Below are positions 40,780 through 49,031 of a stretch of DNA of 64,000 nt, piece after piece. Numbering within the stretch: position 1 is the first letter of the stretch; every line of letters starts with the position of its first letter. The notes beneath the pieces were generated by a model. The model saw nothing but the letters and a program-made list of their open reading frames with translations. It searched no databases and had not been told where the DNA came from. Position numbers and translations under genes: made by a program. Source of the DNA: CAZYTM01 sp964649725 (GTDB lineage: Bacteria > Desulfobacterota > Desulfuromonadia > Geobacterales > Geobacteraceae); the NCBI GenBank assembly GCA_964649725.1, contig CAZYTM010000006.1, positions 124,001-188,000 on the forward strand, in the 5' to 3' direction.

Positions 40780-42684
40780 TCAGGCTTTATTCACCATCTT
40801 CAAGACCTTGCCGATAAGCTCTGCAGCGCGTTCGAGCAGATTGGCAAAGACCGAGACATGCAACTTCTGGCTACTTTCTGAAATTCCTGCAAAGCGCACT
40901 CCAAAACTTGTCGAGAGCCGGTTCGCCGCATCCAGACTGTTTTTGCCAGCTGACGATGCAACAGGGACAATCATTGTCCCCCTCCCCTTGGCATTATTCT
41001 CTGCCAGCAGACGTAATTCCGCTTCCCCCAAGCTTTTCTCGGCAAAAAAGAGCCAGAGCTGGCCATAATCTTCCAGCAGACTTTCACTGAGCAGCGGGAT
41101 ATCATTGCGAGTGGCCAATCTGACCCGGTATCCTTTTTGCTCCAGAGCTTCCTTCACCTTGGAACCGACCAGAGCTGACGACAGCCCGGCATTTTCCGTA
41201 AGGGTGTAGATGAGGATATTTTTCTTTGCGGTGCCGCTCTGCTGTTCAAGCCACTCCGCGACGTTGAGCATATATCTCTGATTGTCATAACGCCCTGCTG
41301 CCGAACTGGCAAAGCGCCCGGCAGCTGCATCAAAGACGATACCCCCGCGACTTTCCGCCTCGTTACTGTAAGTAGCGATGCCGCCGCTACCCTCTTGATC
41401 CATTACCATTCTAACCTGCGGACCTGTTTTCCGGATATCCGCCGTTGTGCCACCGGAAAGGGAACTGACCCCTTTAAGAAGCGGATTACCCAGATCGACC
41501 CCTGGGACGAATACCAGCAGCTGGAAGGTATAAGCGATGAGCAGGGTACCGGTCAGACAGAGAAACATATAGAGGAGAAAGACCCTCTTTTTGAAGAATG
41601 TCCAGAACATCACCATGGTCGGAACCGCTGTCACCGGGCCGCCGATCATGAAAGCCAACGCTGCACCGCCGTCCAGAGTACCGCTCAGCGACCCCTTGAT
41701 GTGATAGATGATGCTGGAGGCGCTGATCTGATGGAGAAAGATCGGTACCGATGCCAGAGTGACCCAGACGATATTAAGTGCACCCTTCTCGCCAAAGAGC
41801 CGATATACCCACTCGCTCGGCATATACCGCTCGACCACCGCACCGACCGTGACGCCGACTATGACATACTTGCCGACCAGCCAGAGCATCTCCGTCGATT
41901 TAGCCAGGAATACCAGGAATTTGTTACCTGTCTTCACTGCCACCCGGTTGCCGAAATTGCGTCGGCAGTTGCAGCGTAGCCGCTCGTCCGGATAATCTTC
42001 ATCATGGAAATCACCCCTGACAATTGCCCCATCAATGAATATATCGCTCTTTCTGAACCCCTCCCTCTTGCTCAGGAAATGGGTCACCAGCCCGGCAAAG
42101 ATCCCCATGGACAAAGCCGAAACAGTCCTGATGACGGTCCATTCCGGGCCGAGATCGTTCAGAGTGAGCAGATAGGTGGTGGGGCTAAGTAGCGGCGAGG
42201 TGACCATCAGGGCCATGACCGGTGCCAGTGGTATGCCGGCAAAGAGGAGGCTTATCGCCGTAGTCAAGGTACCACAGGCACAGAGCGGAGTAATTATCCC
42301 CACCAGCGAGGCGAGGAAAACGCTCGCCACCCCGTACTTTTTCAGCGAAGCCTGCAGCTTGACGGCAATCTTGTAAGTGCGGAGATAGCCGGCGATCAGG
42401 ATACCGAAAAGGAAGTAGGGTAATACTTCCCATAGTTCAACCAGGATCCCCTTCTTGCTGAACAACAGGTCCCATATTTCATTCCCCAACAGGAGCGGGA
42501 ATGGCCCCGGTCTCTCGGTAGCGACAACCAGATGCCCACCCGGGCCGTAGACCCAGACATGCCAGGCGATGAGGAAGAATGATGCCAGAATCATACCGAA
42601 CAGCATCCAGTTCCCGGATCTCCCCTGGTTGCCGTGGATATCGCAGGCTTCTTTGCGTTTCATGGCAAACAGATTCAGTGGCAT
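40780..42684 (-). CDS. DUF318/ArsP-like permease with an extra C-terminal domain
   Basis: The 634-residue protein begins with a DUF318-type permease (about 55-400) with the signature TPLCACGTLTTAISLLFAGIP and a second half with HQISASSIIYHIKGSLSG. Relatives export methylarsenite (ArsP) or metals. A second domain follows (about 460-630: LNVAEWLEQQ..KNILIYTLTENAGLSSALVGSKVKEALEQKGYRVRL) that looks like a GATase-like Rossmann fold outside the membrane. The combined protein is longer than ordinary family members (about 320-420). The start at 42684 has no strong ribosome site; an ATG seven codons later is possible. Confidence 0.75.
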   Translation of the reverse strand: MPLNLFAMKRKEACDIHGNQGRSGNWMLFGMILASFFLIAWHVWVYGPGGHLVVATERPGPFPLLLGNEIWDLLFSKKGILVELWEVLPYFLFGILIAGYLRTYKIAVKLQASLKKYGVASVFLASLVGIITPLCACGTLTTAISLLFAGIPLAPVMALMVTSPLLSPTTYLLTLNDLGPEWTVIRTVSALSMGIFAGLVTHFLSKREGFRKSDIFIDGAIVRGDFHDEDYPDERLRCNCRRNFGNRVAVKTGNKFLVFLAKSTEMLWLVGKYVIVGVTVGAVVERYMPSEWVYRLFGEKGALNIVWVTLASVPIFLHQISASSIIYHIKGSLSGTLDGGAALAFMIGGPVTAVPTMVMFWTFFKKRVFLLYMFLCLTGTLLIAYTFQLLVFVPGVDLGNPLLKGVSSLSGGTTADIRKTGPQVRMVMDQEGSGGIATYSNEAESRGGIVFDAAAGRFASSAAGRYDNQRYMLNVAEWLEQQSGTAKKNILIYTLTENAGLSSALVGSKVKEALEQKGYRVRLATRNDIPLLSESLLEDYGQLWLFFAEKSLGEAELRLLAENNAKGRGTMIVPVASSAGKNSLDAANRLSTSFGVRFAGISESSQKLHVSVFANLLERAAELIGKVLKMVNKA

Positions 42685-42778
42685 GGCACCACTCTGTCGT
42701 AGCGACCCAGCAGTTTGTTTGCGCGGTTACAGCATATCACCGGCAAATACCCCCCCTGGTTGTCGGCAGCTGAACTTA

Positions 42779-43699
42779 TCATAACCCCTTCCTGCGAAAG
42801 CGCCGCAGATATGTCAATATCACCCCTATACCGACCATGACAAAACCGGCAAAGACAACAGGTCTACCCGGATCCCTGACAATCTGGATCCCCGCATATG
42901 GCAGGCCTTCAGGATCGATATCCACCTGTGTATTGAAAAAATAGAGCCCATTCCATATGAAAGGGTTATTGACTTCGGTAATACCTTCTGCGACCAGATC
43001 AGATCCGCTGGTAAGGAGCAGATCGACCGAGAGTCTCTTCAATATCGGGTCCTGAAATGCAACCAGCTTGAAGGAATAGGGGAAATCGACCGGCAGATTA
43101 GACCCTTTCTCCGTATTACAAGTCCCTTTCAACTGACCCTGTTCATACACCGACAGCTGCAGATTTTTTGTCGTAAGTTCCAGTGAATCGACCTGCACCC
43201 GGTACTGATAAAGCGTAAAGCTCTCGCCGGTCTTCAGGACAAACAGCCCCTCCTTCTTCTCACCCTTGAGAACCCCTACTTTAACGGGGATTGGCCGGAA
43301 TTCCCGGTTAATTTTCTTGACAACCAGGTCCACCCCGAGGGGGATATCCTTTTCTATATCCCACCGGTATGCCTGATTTACAGTTCCTCCCTCATAGACA
43401 TTTACCGTCGCTACAAAACCGTAACTGGTGACTATACAGCCGCCAAGTGTCACCAACACTCCGCAATGAAGAACCAGCACCGGCTTGGGTAGCGTTTTCA
43501 GCCGCCGCATGGTACAAAAGAGCAGATTCAGCCCGAATGCCCCGATTAATGTCAGAAACAGGGGGCTTGCATAAATAGCTCTGTTTTCTGAAAATGTTCC
43601 AGGTATAGCTAGGAGGGAGATTGCCAGGAAAAGCACAACTGCCAGTTCAGTCGAGGCAAGAAATTTGATTACCCTTTTAATCAACTCAGTTACCACCAA
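42779..43699 (-). CDS. ResB-like cytochrome c maturation protein
   Basis: The 306-residue protein has three helices near the N-terminus, a long periplasmic domain (about 100-270) and one C-terminal helix followed by a basic tail (YLRRFRRKGL). FLASTELAVVLFLAISLLAIPGT is the typical ResB opening. ResB (Ccs1) holds apocytochrome for heme attachment in system II. No ResC (CcsA) gene lies beside it, so it may have been drafted for another job. The start is TTG at 43699 or GTG one codon later, with GGGGG upstream. Confidence 0.8.
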   Translation of the reverse strand: MVVTELIKRVIKFLASTELAVVLFLAISLLAIPGTFSENRAIYASPLFLTLIGAFGLNLLFCTMRRLKTLPKPVLVLHCGVLVTLGGCIVTSYGFVATVNVYEGGTVNQAYRWDIEKDIPLGVDLVVKKINREFRPIPVKVGVLKGEKKEGLFVLKTGESFTLYQYRVQVDSLELTTKNLQLSVYEQGQLKGTCNTEKGSNLPVDFPYSFKLVAFQDPILKRLSVDLLLTSGSDLVAEGITEVNNPFIWNGLYFFNTQVDIDPEGLPYAGIQIVRDPGRPVVFAGFVMVGIGVILTYLRRFRRKGL

Positions 43700-43738
43700 A
43701 ACAGACTGTCCCCCTGACAGAACTTAACTGATAAAATT

Positions 43739-43752
43739 GAGGGGAATCCCTC
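43739..43752 (-). terminator. Weak hairpin between the OpuAC-like and ResB-like genes
   Basis: GAGGG-ATTC-CCCTC on the minus strand is followed by AATTTTATC. It could partly terminate transcripts. The stem is only five base pairs. Confidence 0.35.
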
Positions 43753-43813
43753 TATATCATGAAGTGGCAACTTATCAGCTATACCAGAATGTTCATGCTC
43801 TGTTATTAACTGG

Positions 43814-44374
43814 TCAGATCAGTTTCTTTGCCTTTAAGAAGTCCCTGGCAACCTTTTTCGGCTTATCGTCAGACTCCTGCGTCTTTATCAGCTTTGTATA
43901 GGTTTCACTGGTCAATATCCCGGCAAGCTTGTTCAGCAGTTTCGGCAGGGCCGGATAGTTTGTCAGGGTTTCGTTGGTCAGGACCGGTGCATAATAGTGC
44001 GGACCGCCAAATGGCTCAAGCCAGACCATGTTCATATTCTTTTTGTAGCCGTTCTTTATTGTTTCAAAGAGCGCCTTTGAATAAACCTCGCGCGGCTTAC
44101 CCACGACCTCCTGGGCACGCTCGATGTTCTCCAGGACTATATTGACATCCCCCTTTTTCACTGCATTATAAATCTCCCGGGAATCCTTATAGACCTGTAT
44201 CTTCACGGCCGAACCGGTTCTCTCGGTGATGAGCAGGGAGACCAGTTCTGCCAGCAGCTTGTCATTGGCAGTATTGGAGATGCCTATCAATAGGGTCCTG
44301 CCGACACATGCTTGGGAGAATTGGGTAGCACCCAGGACGATCCCTAAAATCAACAGCCATACTAGTTTTTTCAT
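43814..44374 (-). CDS. OpuAC/ABC-type binding-protein-like secreted protein
   Basis: This 186-residue protein has a signal peptide (LVWLLILGIVLGATQFSQA, cleavage at about 22). The mature part (LLIGISNTANDKLLAELVSLLITERTGSAVKIQVYKDSREIYNAVKKGDVNIVLE) resembles the type 2 binding fold of glycine betaine/osmoprotectant proteins, shorter than normal (about 270). The ligand is unknown. It is the second small binding protein of the array, with the PhnD-like one. Confidence 0.65.
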   Translation of the reverse strand: MKKLVWLLILGIVLGATQFSQACVGRTLLIGISNTANDKLLAELVSLLITERTGSAVKIQVYKDSREIYNAVKKGDVNIVLENIERAQEVVGKPREVYSKALFETIKNGYKKNMNMVWLEPFGGPHYYAPVLTNETLTNYPALPKLLNKLAGILTSETYTKLIKTQESDDKPKKVARDFLKAKKLI

Positions 44375-44439
44375 GCTCCCCTTCTAAACAATAACCAGCA
44401 GATAGATTTCTGTTATGCGCCTTTATTCACATTATTGAA

Positions 44440-45141
44440 TTATTGTACCTTTAACTCAATATCCATGGCAATATCTAATTTGCCATCAGTTATTATAACT
44501 TCCTTGACCTTGATATCTTTAGCCGGCAGGGGGTACCGGGTGGAGCACCCGACATAGAATTTACCTTCAGCAGGAAGATATAAGGCATAACTTCCATCAT
44601 CATCTGTCCATGCCGAAATGAATTCAGGGAGTTCATCCACCTTTTCCCCCCTGCTGGCAAAGACATATGCATTGGCAACTCCCCCCCCCTGACTGTCGAC
44701 TATCCTCCCTTTCAGACGAGCCACCCCGGTTGCATCAGTCCTTTTTTTCTGGGCCATTTCGCGGATATCAGCCACTATGAATATGGTCTCCAGCGCTTTG
44801 CCCGAAGCGGCATCCAACTCCTGGGGCTCTCCGGAATGCTTGTCCCCTGGCATCAGTGGCCCATACAGGCCATCCATTTTCAGCCTCGCCACCCCCCAAT
44901 ATTTTCCAGCTGGCAGCTCTATCTGGACAACTCCCCCCTTATCGGTCACCGGGGTGATGAAATCAGCCGGCTTCCTGATATTGAGGCTGTTGTACAAAAA
45001 GATCTTTGCGCCGCTTACCGGCTTCCCTTCCAGATTGGTCACCTTGGCTTTAAGGACGATGTTCTCCCCCCAGGCGCTGTGCTCCATCGGCAAGAGCACC
45101 AGGAAGAGGATTTGCAGACTGGGCAGAAAATAGCGTCTCAT
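44440..45141 (-). CDS. Secreted protein with carboxypeptidase-regulatory-like domains
   Basis: The 233-residue protein has an N-terminal signal peptide (ILFLVLLPMEHSAWG). Two beta-sandwich domains of the carboxypeptidase-regulatory-like kind follow (AKVTNLEGKPVSGAKIFLYN and KGRIVDSQGGGVANAYVFA, each ending in a tyrosine-rich strand such as YALYLPAEGKFYVG). Such domains bind sugars or proteins, or form structural repeats. Its ATG overlaps the stop of the beta-helix gene (ATGA). It is similar in design to the protein at 47889-48686. Confidence 0.8.
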   Translation of the reverse strand: MRRYFLPSLQILFLVLLPMEHSAWGENIVLKAKVTNLEGKPVSGAKIFLYNSLNIRKPADFITPVTDKGGVVQIELPAGKYWGVARLKMDGLYGPLMPGDKHSGEPQELDAASGKALETIFIVADIREMAQKKRTDATGVARLKGRIVDSQGGGVANAYVFASRGEKVDELPEFISAWTDDDGSYALYLPAEGKFYVGCSTRYPLPAKDIKVKEVIITDGKLDIAMDIELKVQ

Positions 45142-47630
45142 GGCTTTAACCGCACTCCATTATTGACAGGCTCAGTAAGGTAAGGATCGAGCAACACCTT
45201 GCCGATCCCGGGCTCATTCCGGCCATCGAAGATGCTCTGCAGCGGGTCACCGCTCCCCCACCAGTTGCCAGCGGCGTTCACATCTTCGAAATTGAAGTCA
45301 CTGACTCTGACGTTATAACCACTGTTGGCATGGATATTATTCCGGGTGATGGTCAGCCCGCCACCCTTTTCCCGGATAAAGATACCGATTTCATTATTTG
45401 TTATCAGGTTTTCGCTGATCACCGCATTGCCGATATAAGCCCTTATCCCTATGTTATTAGCCGCAAACGATGAGCGTGTAATCTTCACCGGCCCGCTCCT
45501 GAAGCGCATTCCACCAGAGTTATGCTGGAAATAACAGTCGGAGACGGAAAGATTGGTGAAATGGCTGTGGATCCCCCAGGTGGCATATTCAAAGACGCAA
45601 TGGGCAAACTCGCTGTCAGTGGCATACTCCAGCAGCAGTTCATCCCAATCCGCAGCAGCTGTTTTTGTCGTTGAGGAGAAGAGTATCTCTTCGCCAGCTT
45701 TACCCTTTGCAATTATTTTGCCTTTTATCGTCATCCCTGACTCTGGGGCAAAGAGCACCCTGGTTCCGGGGGCAATCCGCAGCTGCACCTGTGGATTGAC
45801 GGTAACCCGGCCTTTGACTGCGATCACCCCCCGCCAGACAGTATCCGTAAATATCGTATTAAGGGGCCAACTGAAGGAGAATGGGGCATTGCTCGACTTT
45901 TCAAAATTGACCTTCCCCTTGCCCGGATCTGTTTTTTTGTCGAAGATAACTCTGCCCGGGTCATCCCCCCCCCACCAGTTGGCAGGCGCAGCTACATCAC
46001 CTGTCCCGTCCAAATCAATGGCATAGATGCCGTTGCTGCTGAAATTGTTCTCTGTAATCACCCCGCCATAGGATAATATGCCGATACCCCGTTCACCATT
46101 ATCCGCAATCAGATTCCCCCTGATCAGGCCGCTGACATCTTGCACCGTAAGACCGCTCAAACCGTTTGCCGCCATGACATTGCCGGCAATATCGATATTG
46201 TCGGCATTCTTCAGCGAGACCCCGATCTCCATATTATTGGTTATAACGTTATGGCTGTAATCACCGTAGAAAATATCCGCCACCATAAGACCATAGCGAT
46301 TACTGTCGATCAGATTCTCCTGCAGCGAGGCGACCCCTTCCCTGATCCGCAGACCCTCTTTCCAGTTGCCGATGAACCTGTTCCCTCTGGCGACAAGATT
46401 GGCGCGATAGAAATTCCCCCCCAGTTTATTGTTGCAGATGAGATTGTCAGTCAAGGTGATGTCTGAATCCCGCCCCTGTATGCCGCTTTTGTTATTGCAC
46501 AACCTGTTCCCCTTGATCTCGACCAGCGACTCCTGGAACTGAACCGCACGATAATTGTCGGTCAATACAGAATTTTGCAGAGCAACGTTGGAGAAGTGAA
46601 AATGGAGCGCCCGATAGGCATGCTCGATCCGGCAGTATTCGATCAGGTTCTGGGCAGAGGCGCTGTTCATGATATTGATCGCGTCCCAGTCGCCAGGTCG
46701 CTTATTTTTCTCGGCTGACCTGAATATTATCGGGTTCTCCCTGGTCCCCTTGGCAATCAGCCTCCCCTGGACAAGAAAACCGTTTTCTCCGATACCGTCA
46801 CCATTACTATCCTTGCGCAGAAACTCCACCACCGTCCCAGGCATGATTACCAGCCGGCCCCCTTCCGGGACCCGCACCAATCCGTTGATCTCTATGCGCC
46901 CCTGCCAGACCGTTTCACCCCGCAAGGCGACATCCTGATATCTTCTGCTGACCGGGATTTCCACGCTATTGCCAAGGGCAAGATCCTGCTCATACACCCT
47001 GGCAGAGGCGATGTAGCTATCCTTTTTCCGGTTCCCGGTAATCAGCGCGGCGCCTGTTTGCACCTGCGCCCCTTGCAGGGCGAATAGACCATAGTCGTTC
47101 CCCGTTATCCTGGCCGACTCGAGGACAACTGTTGTCCCTTTGCCATGGGCCACCAGACCGTAGCGATTATCCTGCAGGATGATCCCGGTCGCCCTGAGGC
47201 TTCCGGCCAGCATTGTTACAGCTGTCTCGGCATCCCTTACCCGACAGTTACGCATTATTGCCATGCCATTATCGATGATGATCCCCGCCCAACTCCCGGC
47301 TTTATTCACTTCGCCGGCAAACAGGACCGGGGCATCTGCACTCCCTTCGACTTTGAGCGTGCCGCGGATGGTAATCTCGGTCAATGGGGAAACATACTCC
47401 GGCTCTGTCTTGGTACTCTCCGCCGCCACTACCGTGACCAGCGTACCCGGCTTGATGGTCAGGGTAATCCCTGCCGGCACCAAGATATCCTCGGTCACCT
47501 TGACCTCCCCCTGCCAGACCGTGTCAGCAGTGAGAAGTGCCCCCTGGGCAACGGCAGGGAGAAAGGCAATAAAAAACGCAAGTAACAACCCCTTGCGTAA
47601 TTTTTTTTGTTGCGTAAAGTTCATAATCAT
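45138..47630 (-). CDS. Secreted right-handed parallel beta-helix protein
   Basis: The protein (830 residues from the ATG at 47630) has a signal peptide (LLLAFFIAFLPAVAQG) and a long run of short repeats (for example RGTLKVEGSADAPVLFAGE, RNCRVRDAETAVTML, NRYGLVAHGKGTTVVLE), each adding a turn to a NosD-like parallel beta-helix. Three blocks begin with DTVWQGEV/ETVWQGRI/DTVWRGVI, so the protein may have arisen by duplication. These folds bind carbohydrates or display surfaces. It overlaps the next gene by four bases. A hairpin and the candidate peptide gene lie upstream. Confidence 0.85.
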   Translation of the reverse strand: MIMNFTQQKKLRKGLLLAFFIAFLPAVAQGALLTADTVWQGEVKVTEDILVPAGITLTIKPGTLVTVVAAESTKTEPEYVSPLTEITIRGTLKVEGSADAPVLFAGEVNKAGSWAGIIIDNGMAIMRNCRVRDAETAVTMLAGSLRATGIILQDNRYGLVAHGKGTTVVLESARITGNDYGLFALQGAQVQTGAALITGNRKKDSYIASARVYEQDLALGNSVEIPVSRRYQDVALRGETVWQGRIEINGLVRVPEGGRLVIMPGTVVEFLRKDSNGDGIGENGFLVQGRLIAKGTRENPIIFRSAEKNKRPGDWDAINIMNSASAQNLIEYCRIEHAYRALHFHFSNVALQNSVLTDNYRAVQFQESLVEIKGNRLCNNKSGIQGRDSDITLTDNLICNNKLGGNFYRANLVARGNRFIGNWKEGLRIREGVASLQENLIDSNRYGLMVADIFYGDYSHNVITNNMEIGVSLKNADNIDIAGNVMAANGLSGLTVQDVSGLIRGNLIADNGERGIGILSYGGVITENNFSSNGIYAIDLDGTGDVAAPANWWGGDDPGRVIFDKKTDPGKGKVNFEKSSNAPFSFSWPLNTIFTDTVWRGVIAVKGRVTVNPQVQLRIAPGTRVLFAPESGMTIKGKIIAKGKAGEEILFSSTTKTAAADWDELLLEYATDSEFAHCVFEYATWGIHSHFTNLSVSDCYFQHNSGGMRFRSGPVKITRSSFAANNIGIRAYIGNAVISENLITNNEIGIFIREKGGGLTITRNNIHANSGYNVRVSDFNFEDVNAAGNWWGSGDPLQSIFDGRNEPGIGKVLLDPYLTEPVNNGVRLKP

Positions 47631-47657
47631 GTCTTGCAACCTTGTCTAAACTAAACA

Positions 47658-47690
47658 GCGAGGCGCCAGAACAATGCTCTGGCACCTCGC
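47658..47690 (-). terminator. Strong hairpin after the candidate peptide gene
   Basis: In the minus-strand RNA 13 bases (GCGAGGUGCCAGA) pair with UCUGGCGCCUCGC, with one G-U pair and a seven-base loop. It lies 23 bases after the peptide stop and 27 before the beta-helix ATG. The tail (UGUUUAGUUUAG) is only weakly U-rich, so it may reduce rather than stop transcription, or protect the short message. RiPP precursor genes often have such a hairpin right after them. Confidence 0.7.
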
Positions 47691-47713
47691 ATGAAATCTG
47701 CAGCAAACCTGTA

Positions 47714-47773
47714 TCAGCAGGGATGCACCACAGCAGCAGCAACTATTTTAGGCCGGACATACTGTCTCTTCAC
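47714..47773 (-). CDS. Candidate precursor peptide, 19 residues
   Basis: The minus-strand frame from GTG at 47773 reads VKRQYVRPKIVAAAVVHPC and then TGA. An AGGAGAGGGGG ribosome site lies 10 bases upstream, better than those of many genes here. The sequence has a basic leader (KRQYVRPK), an Ala/Val stretch and a His-Pro-Cys end. It lies in the gap between the first gene of the array and the beta-helix gene, with a hairpin after it. Radical SAM/SPASM, SPASM partner and PqqD-like genes of the same array need a substrate peptide, and none has been assigned. It is a guess: a 19-codon frame can occur by chance, there is no ATG, and conservation is untested. Confidence 0.4.
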   Translation of the reverse strand: MKRQYVRPKIVAAAVVHPC

Positions 47774-47888
47774 GGCAAGAACACCCCCTCTCCTGACAAA
47801 ATTTCTGTTCACAAATGTTGAAACTTATAGTCAGAATATAACCAGGATTATAATACCACGCTGTTCTCTCCCAGGTAAACAGCAATAA

Positions 47889-48686
47889 TTATTCTCCTAT
47901 TCTTTTTTGCGGCCCACGGCCAGGGAAGCTTATGCCGGAGATGTTTATCCCCTTTAAAATCTTGCCGAATTCGACTGTAACCGGTGTCGCCTTTTTTTCA
48001 CCGTAGCTGCCGATTATTTCACCTACTTTCGGCACCCCTCCACCATAGACATCCCTGATTTTAAGATAATATGTCCCCCCTTTGTCGACCCGGAGGAGGT
48101 ATCTGCCGTCGCTACCGGTTCTCTCGGAGACAAAAAGCGGCCTGCCTATCATTGCCGGGGTGAGAAAAGCAAAGACCAGCGCTTTATCTACAGGTCTGCC
48201 TTTATTATCGGTAATCACCCCCTCAATGGCCGTTATCCCGTCAGAGGTCTTTATCATATTCCGCTGAAACGGTAGCGCCTCGGCAATGGTCCCGGCGTCG
48301 GTAGTCTCCCCTTTTTTTACCAGATACTCCTTTGGACCACCCTTTTCCGACGATGCCGGAAGAAACAAGTCCCCCTCTTGCGGCGGACCAGGGTCCTGAC
48401 CGGCGACCCTCTTCGTGGCGCCCAGATAATATTTCCCTTCCAGCAGTTGCGCCTTGAAATTCCCCTCTGCATCAGTCTTGGTTATCTCGTCAGGGACCCG
48501 CCAGTACTTGTCCGGGGAAGGTGGCGGGCCATTCCTGTCATTGAAAAAATAGACCAGGCCATTTGCCAATGCCCCCCCATTCTTTATCATCATTTTTCCG
48601 GCAATTGCCCCTGTTCTTACTTCATTCGCAGCGAAACAAGCTGTTGCATATAACATTAAGACCGTTAGGAGTAAAATTTGTTTCAT
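47889..48686 (-). CDS. Secreted protein with carboxypeptidase-regulatory-like domains (first gene of the array)
   Basis: The 265-residue protein has a signal peptide (LLLTVLMLYATACFA). Two beta-sandwich regions follow (AGKMMIKNGGALANGLVYFF and EGVITDNKGRPVDKALVFAFL). A central Pro-rich part (DRNGPPPSPDKYWRVPDE) resembles proteins of multihaem-cytochrome and peptide-modification loci. The start has an AAAGGG site eight bases upstream. It is the first gene of the long array; a 250-base leader precedes it. Confidence 0.8.
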   Translation of the reverse strand: MKQILLLTVLMLYATACFAANEVRTGAIAGKMMIKNGGALANGLVYFFNDRNGPPPSPDKYWRVPDEITKTDAEGNFKAQLLEGKYYLGATKRVAGQDPGPPQEGDLFLPASSEKGGPKEYLVKKGETTDAGTIAEALPFQRNMIKTSDGITAIEGVITDNKGRPVDKALVFAFLTPAMIGRPLFVSERTGSDGRYLLRVDKGGTYYLKIRDVYGGGVPKVGEIIGSYGEKKATPVTVEFGKILKGINISGISFPGRGPQKRIGE

Positions 48687-49031
48687 TATCTTGACCCTTT
48701 CCGCAATATCTAGCTATTGCCTTGCTGGTGTCGAACCCGCTAACAGTTGGACCAAACCCTTATACCGCTGATAATAGTCACTGATTACTCCTGTGAAATA
48801 GAATATACCCGATTTTAGTAATTCTGCAGCAAAACAATTCGTCGCAAGCAACTCAGTTTTTTAATTGTACTATTGCCGAAAACAATTTGTGACTGCTTAT
48901 TCCATCTACACATCAGCATTGATTGACTAAACAGATAGCTATTATTAAATTTAATGCCTTTATAAAGCGTTCTTGATTATCCAGGAGAGATAATATTATG
49001 CTCTATCCGTCACCCTTCTAGTGAATGCCAG
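48687..49031. other. Leader and promoter region of the array
   Basis: About 345 bases lie between the radical SAM gene (stop 49032) and the first array gene. It holds the repeat at 48943-48975, an inverted repeat GCAATA/TATTGC (48703-48720) just before the ribosome site, and on the minus strand a 45-codon open frame without ATG (TTG at 48851 to TAG at 48714, reading LLATNCFAAELLKSG..QLLAGSTPARQ). No clear -35/-10 pair was found. I see no tRNA: the GGTTCGA here lacks an acceptor stem. Confidence 0.45.
48943..48975. repeat. Short repeat, copy 2, containing CTTTATAAAG
   Basis: This copy matches the one at 34926-34957 (about 28 of 33 positions), including CCTTTATAAAG. Its -35 and -10 positions are poor compared with copy 1. 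Confidence 0.6.

Noticed and set aside
47640..47716. Reading TGA (47714-47716) after His-Pro-Cys as selenocysteine, using the downstream hairpin as SECIS and the YedE gene as support
   Set aside because: The hairpin loop lies about 37 bases after TGA, beyond or at the edge of the usual bacterial SECIS distance, and the extension (YRFAADFMRGARALFWRLAV) does not look like a selenoprotein end.
48714..48781. tRNA-like T-arm (GGGTTCGACACCAGC on the minus strand)
   Set aside because: No pairing acceptor stem is present within 70 bases upstream and the T-stem has a mismatch.
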